In this document: positions 6,657-8,808 of the stretch, one piece after another | Numbering within the stretch: the first letter of the stretch is position 1 | Layout of the letters: every line of letters begins with the position of its first letter | The notes under the pieces: generated by a model | Databases searched by the model: none | What the model was told of the DNA's origin: nothing | The model's input: only the letters and a program-made list of their open reading frames with translations | Translations under genes and position numbers: made by a program | Source of the DNA: UBA2160 sp964588665 | GTDB lineage: Bacteria; Chloroflexota; Dehalococcoidia; Lucifugimonadales; UBA1123 | Direction of reading: 5' to 3' | Assembly: GCA_964588665.1 (NCBI GenBank) | Contig: CAZPQQ010000107.1 | Span: forward strand, 1 to 8,808 | Length of the DNA: 8,808 nucleotides

Positions 6657-7553
6657 CTAGCCAGGGATCGGCAGATCGACGTGGAACTCGTCCATGAGCG
6701 GATCGAATTTGCTCTTGAAGGCGTCGTCGGGACCCCACAACGGCAGTCGGGTTTCACCGATGTCGAATCCGGCCTTGTTGACGGCGTACTTGATGGGAAC
6801 CGGGTTGGTCACCCAGAAGATCGCCTTGAAGAACGGCAGCAGCCTGCGGTGCTCGGCGGCAGCGCTCTCGACGTCGCCTTCGAGTATCTTGCCCATCATC
6901 GCCTGGATCTGATTGCCGATGATGTGGGCCGCGACGCTGACGACGCCGTAGCCTCCGGTGCACATAATCGAAAAGGTCTCGTCGTCGTTGCCGGACCAGA
7001 TTCTGAAATCGTCCGGCGCTCCGTCGATGACCCGCGTGATCTGGACCGGGTCGCTCGACGCCTCTTTGATGCCGATTATGTTATCGACTTCGGCCAGGCG
7101 CAACGTCGTCTCGTCGGTCATGTTCAGCGCTGTTCTGGACGCGACGTTATAGAGGATTCCGGGGAGTGAAATTGACTCGGCGATGGCTTTGAAGTGGCGG
7201 TACAGGCCTTCCTGCGGGGGCTTGCTGTACGCAGGCACGGTCAGAAGCAACGCGTCCACGCCGACCTTTTCAGCTTCCTGGGACAGTTCGATGGACTTGC
7301 GGTGGTTGTTGTCGGTGGTTCCGGCGATGACCGCCGCATCCTCGCCAACCGCTTCTTTGACCTCCGCGAAGAGCCTTATCTTCTCGTCGTCGGACATCGA
7401 GGGCGCTTCGCCGGTCGTTCCGCCGATGACCAGTCCGTCGGTTCCGGAGTTGGTGAGCGCCTTGGCTAGCTCGCGCGCCTTCGGATAGTCGATGCCGCCA
7501 TCTTCGTCGAAGGGTGTGACCATGGCGGTCAGGAGTCGTCCGATCTCAGCCAT
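6657..7553 (-). CDS. dapA: 4-hydroxy-tetrahydrodipicolinate synthase
   Basis: The enzyme condenses pyruvate with L-aspartate-4-semialdehyde to 4-hydroxy-tetrahydrodipicolinate, the branch-point step of diaminopimelate and lysine synthesis. The 298-aa TIM-barrel protein shows GGTTGEA (44-50) with Thr46 and Thr47, VPAYSKP with Tyr109, LYNV with Tyr135 as general acid/base, Arg140, and the Schiff-base Lys163 in GIKEAS. These align with the Thr44-Thr45, Tyr107, Tyr133, Arg138 and Lys161 set of the E. coli enzyme. Other class I aldolases of the DapA/NanA superfamily share the lysine, but the adjacent asd strongly favours DapA. The start is supported by AGGAGG (7567-7562) eight bases upstream. It lies 21 bases downstream of asd, with its ribosome site inside that gap, so the two are one operon. 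Confidence 0.96.
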   Translation of the reverse strand: MAEIGRLLTAMVTPFDEDGGIDYPKARELAKALTNSGTDGLVIGGTTGEAPSMSDDEKIRLFAEVKEAVGEDAAVIAGTTDNNHRKSIELSQEAEKVGVDALLLTVPAYSKPPQEGLYRHFKAIAESISLPGILYNVASRTALNMTDETTLRLAEVDNIIGIKEASSDPVQITRVIDGAPDDFRIWSGNDDETFSIMCTGGYGVVSVAAHIIGNQIQAMMGKILEGDVESAAAEHRRLLPFFKAIFWVTNPVPIKYAVNKAGFDIGETRLPLWGPDDAFKSKFDPLMDEFHVDLPIPG

Positions 7554-7561
7554 GACTTGAT

Positions 7562-7567
7562 CCTCCT
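7562..7567 (-). promoter_or_regulatory. Consensus ribosome binding site of dapA
   Basis: AGGAGG on the minus strand, eight bases before the dapA ATG and only a few bases after the asd stop codon at 7577-7575. It fixes the dapA start and suggests strong, possibly re-initiation-assisted translation within the operon. Confidence 0.8.
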
Positions 7568-7574
7568 AATGGAG

Positions 7575-8591
7575 CTAGAGAAGCAGCCCTCGCTCCAACA
7601 TTACTTCGGCGATCTGGATCGCGTTGAGCGCGGCACCCTTGCGAAGGTTGTCGCAAGACAGCCACATTGCGATCCCGTTGTCCAGCGAGAGGTCTTTGCG
7701 GATTCGCCCGGCGAACACTTCGTCCTGCCCTTCCGACTGGATTGGCATAGGATACACGCCTGACTGGGGTTCGTCCACCACGGTGACGCCGGGCGCGTTG
7801 GCCAGGATTTCAGTGACCTCGCCCGGACTTATCGGGTCTGCGAACTCGACGTTGACGGCTTCGCAGTGGCTGACGAGAACAGGAACGCGCACGCACGTTG
7901 CCGACACTCGCAGGTCTGGCGCGTGCATGATCTTGCGCGTCTCGTTCTGCATCTTCATCTCTTCGGTGGTGTAGCCGTTCTCCAAGAACTCCTCGACCTG
8001 AGGCAGCACGTTGAATGCTATCTGGTGCGGATAGACCTCACGGCTCGCTTCAAGCCCGTCCAATACTTCTCGCGACTGGGCAAGAAGCTCTTCGCTAGCC
8101 GCGGCGCCGGTGCCGGTGACCGACTGGTAGCTGGCGGCGATGACGCGCATCACCGGATTGGATTCGTGCAACGGTTTGAGCGCCATGACCATCGGCGTGG
8201 TGGTGCAGTTCGGGCTGGCGATGATCCCGCTGTGGCCGTCCAAGTCTTCCGGGTTGAGCTCGGGCACTACAAGAGGCACGTTCGGGGCCATTCTGAACGC
8301 AGAGCTCTTGTCGATGACGATGGCGCCCTGTTTGGCGGCGACCGGAGCCATTTCGCGGCTGATGGACGAGCTGGCGGAGATGAATACGAAATCGACCTCG
8401 CTCATCAGTTGCTCAGTTGCCTCTTCGACGACCAACTTCTCGCCCCGGACCGTGATCTCTTTGCCGAACGAACGAGGGGACGCGCAAAGGCGGATGGTCG
8501 AAGCCGGAAAATTGCGCTCCTCGAGGATTCGCAGGAATACTTGCCCGACAGCGCCAGTTGCGCCAATAAGGGCGATTTTGCACTCTTTCAT
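7575..8591 (-). CDS. asd: Aspartate-semialdehyde dehydrogenase
   Basis: The enzyme reduces L-aspartyl-4-phosphate with NADPH to L-aspartate-4-semialdehyde, which feeds lysine, threonine and methionine synthesis. In the 338-aa product the nucleotide-binding loop GATGAVG is at 10-16, the phosphate-binding Arg100 is in SSAFRM, the catalytic Cys129 is in SPNCTT, Gln156 is in SYQSVTG, and the substrate Arg235 and catalytic His242 are in RVPVLVSHCEAVNVE. This is the short type found in Gram-positive and many other bacteria. The frame is open upstream to 8804, but the ATG at 8591 is the true start: the Rossmann strand MKECKIALIG begins there and GGAG lies six bases upstream (8601-8598). The extra 71 upstream residues show no domain. 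The product is the direct substrate of the downstream dapA enzyme. Confidence 0.97.
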   Translation of the reverse strand: MKECKIALIGATGAVGQVFLRILEERNFPASTIRLCASPRSFGKEITVRGEKLVVEEATEQLMSEVDFVFISASSSISREMAPVAAKQGAIVIDKSSAFRMAPNVPLVVPELNPEDLDGHSGIIASPNCTTTPMVMALKPLHESNPVMRVIAASYQSVTGTGAAASEELLAQSREVLDGLEASREVYPHQIAFNVLPQVEEFLENGYTTEEMKMQNETRKIMHAPDLRVSATCVRVPVLVSHCEAVNVEFADPISPGEVTEILANAPGVTVVDEPQSGVYPMPIQSEGQDEVFAGRIRKDLSLDNGIAMWLSCDNLRKGAALNAIQIAEVMLERGLLL

Positions 8592-8625
8592 CGCTCGCTC
8601 CGGTTGGCCGATTGTTTCCACGTAG

Positions 8626-8654
8626 ATGATAACGCGTGGCACGTTCGGTTTCCA
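8626..8654 (-). promoter_or_regulatory. Predicted promoter of the asd-dapA operon
   Basis: On the minus strand TGGAAA (8654-8649, four of six) and TATCAT (8631-8626, five of six) are separated by 17 bp. The start would be near 8619, giving a leader of about 28 bases before the asd ATG. Confidence 0.55.
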
Positions 8655-8702
8655 GAGGAGAGCGAACGGCGGGCATACGGGTGGGGCGGCAGGTGTGTGG
8701 TG

Positions 8703-8781
8703 GAGACAGGCTTGGCCGTGAACGGCCAGAGCACCGGTCGTGCCGGTGACATTGGTGGCCTCGGCCTTCAGAGCCTGTCTC
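8703..8781. repeat. Branched inverted-repeat structure upstream of asd
   Basis: Outer perfect 10-bp arms, GAGACAGGCT (8703-8712) and AGCCTGTCTC (8772-8781), enclose two perfect hairpins: TGGCCG-TGAA-CGGCCA (8713-8728) and CACCGG-TCGTG-CCGGTG (8732-8748). A GGCC-TC-GGCC palindrome follows at 8757-8766. The whole could fold as a multi-way junction of 79 bases on either strand. No T run follows, so it is not a standard terminator. It could be part of an asd leader RNA, a small RNA or a MITE-like element. No target-site duplication is evident. Confidence 0.5.
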
Positions 8782-8808
8782 ATAAGTCGATACGAGCGTC
8801 CCAAAAGG

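Noticed and set aside
8592..8804. N-terminal extension of asd by 71 residues
   Set aside because: The Rossmann fold begins at the ATG at 8591, which has its own ribosome site. The extension crosses the predicted promoter and the branched repeat.
8592..8808. Lysine riboswitch upstream of asd
   Set aside because: The genes would suit it and the region is structured, but I cannot find the conserved core sequences of that class, and the predicted promoter lies downstream of the structure.

Overview
This is a bacterial chromosomal window of fairly high G+C with ordinary housekeeping and metabolic gene content. I see no phage, insertion-sequence, CRISPR or conjugation genes. The dense genes, mixed ATG/TTG start usage and protein flavour give an impression of a Chloroflexota-type (Dehalococcoidia/SAR202-like) organism. 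That is an impression only; no marker gene here settles the taxonomy.

Layout. The left edge cuts a minus-strand tRNA with a CAU anticodon (1-55), preceded by a good promoter. Next, also on minus, is a metallo-beta-lactamase-fold hydrolase (292-1047). It is divergent from two adjacent plus-strand class III PLP transaminases (1255-2637 and 2698-4059), which are clearly a tandem gene duplication. A NYN-domain (PIN-like, LabA/DUF88-type) putative ribonuclease follows at about 4137-4775. Its conserved N-terminus has no ordinary in-frame start codon. A gene-free stretch of about 475 bases (4776-5251) holds several hairpins and then a promoter and a highly structured leader for purA (5252-6547, adenylosuccinate synthetase). 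Convergent to purA is a minus-strand pair transcribed asd (8591-7575) then dapA (7553-6657), the second and third steps from aspartate towards diaminopimelate and lysine. A 13-bp perfect hairpin at 6600-6628 sits between the convergent units and probably terminates both. The right edge (8655-8808) holds no confident gene but does hold a branched inverted-repeat structure upstream of asd.

How the genes work together. asd and dapA form a compact biosynthetic operon (21-base gap that contains the dapA ribosome binding site). purA is a stand-alone unit that also consumes aspartate. The transaminase pair probably interconverts an omega-amino acid or amine and its aldehyde or keto acid; the substrate cannot be read from sequence. 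The divergent hydrolase may or may not be functionally linked.

I found no clear new multi-gene system. The points most worth a second look are the start of the NYN gene, the purA leader structure, the branched repeat upstream of asd and the duplicated transaminases.
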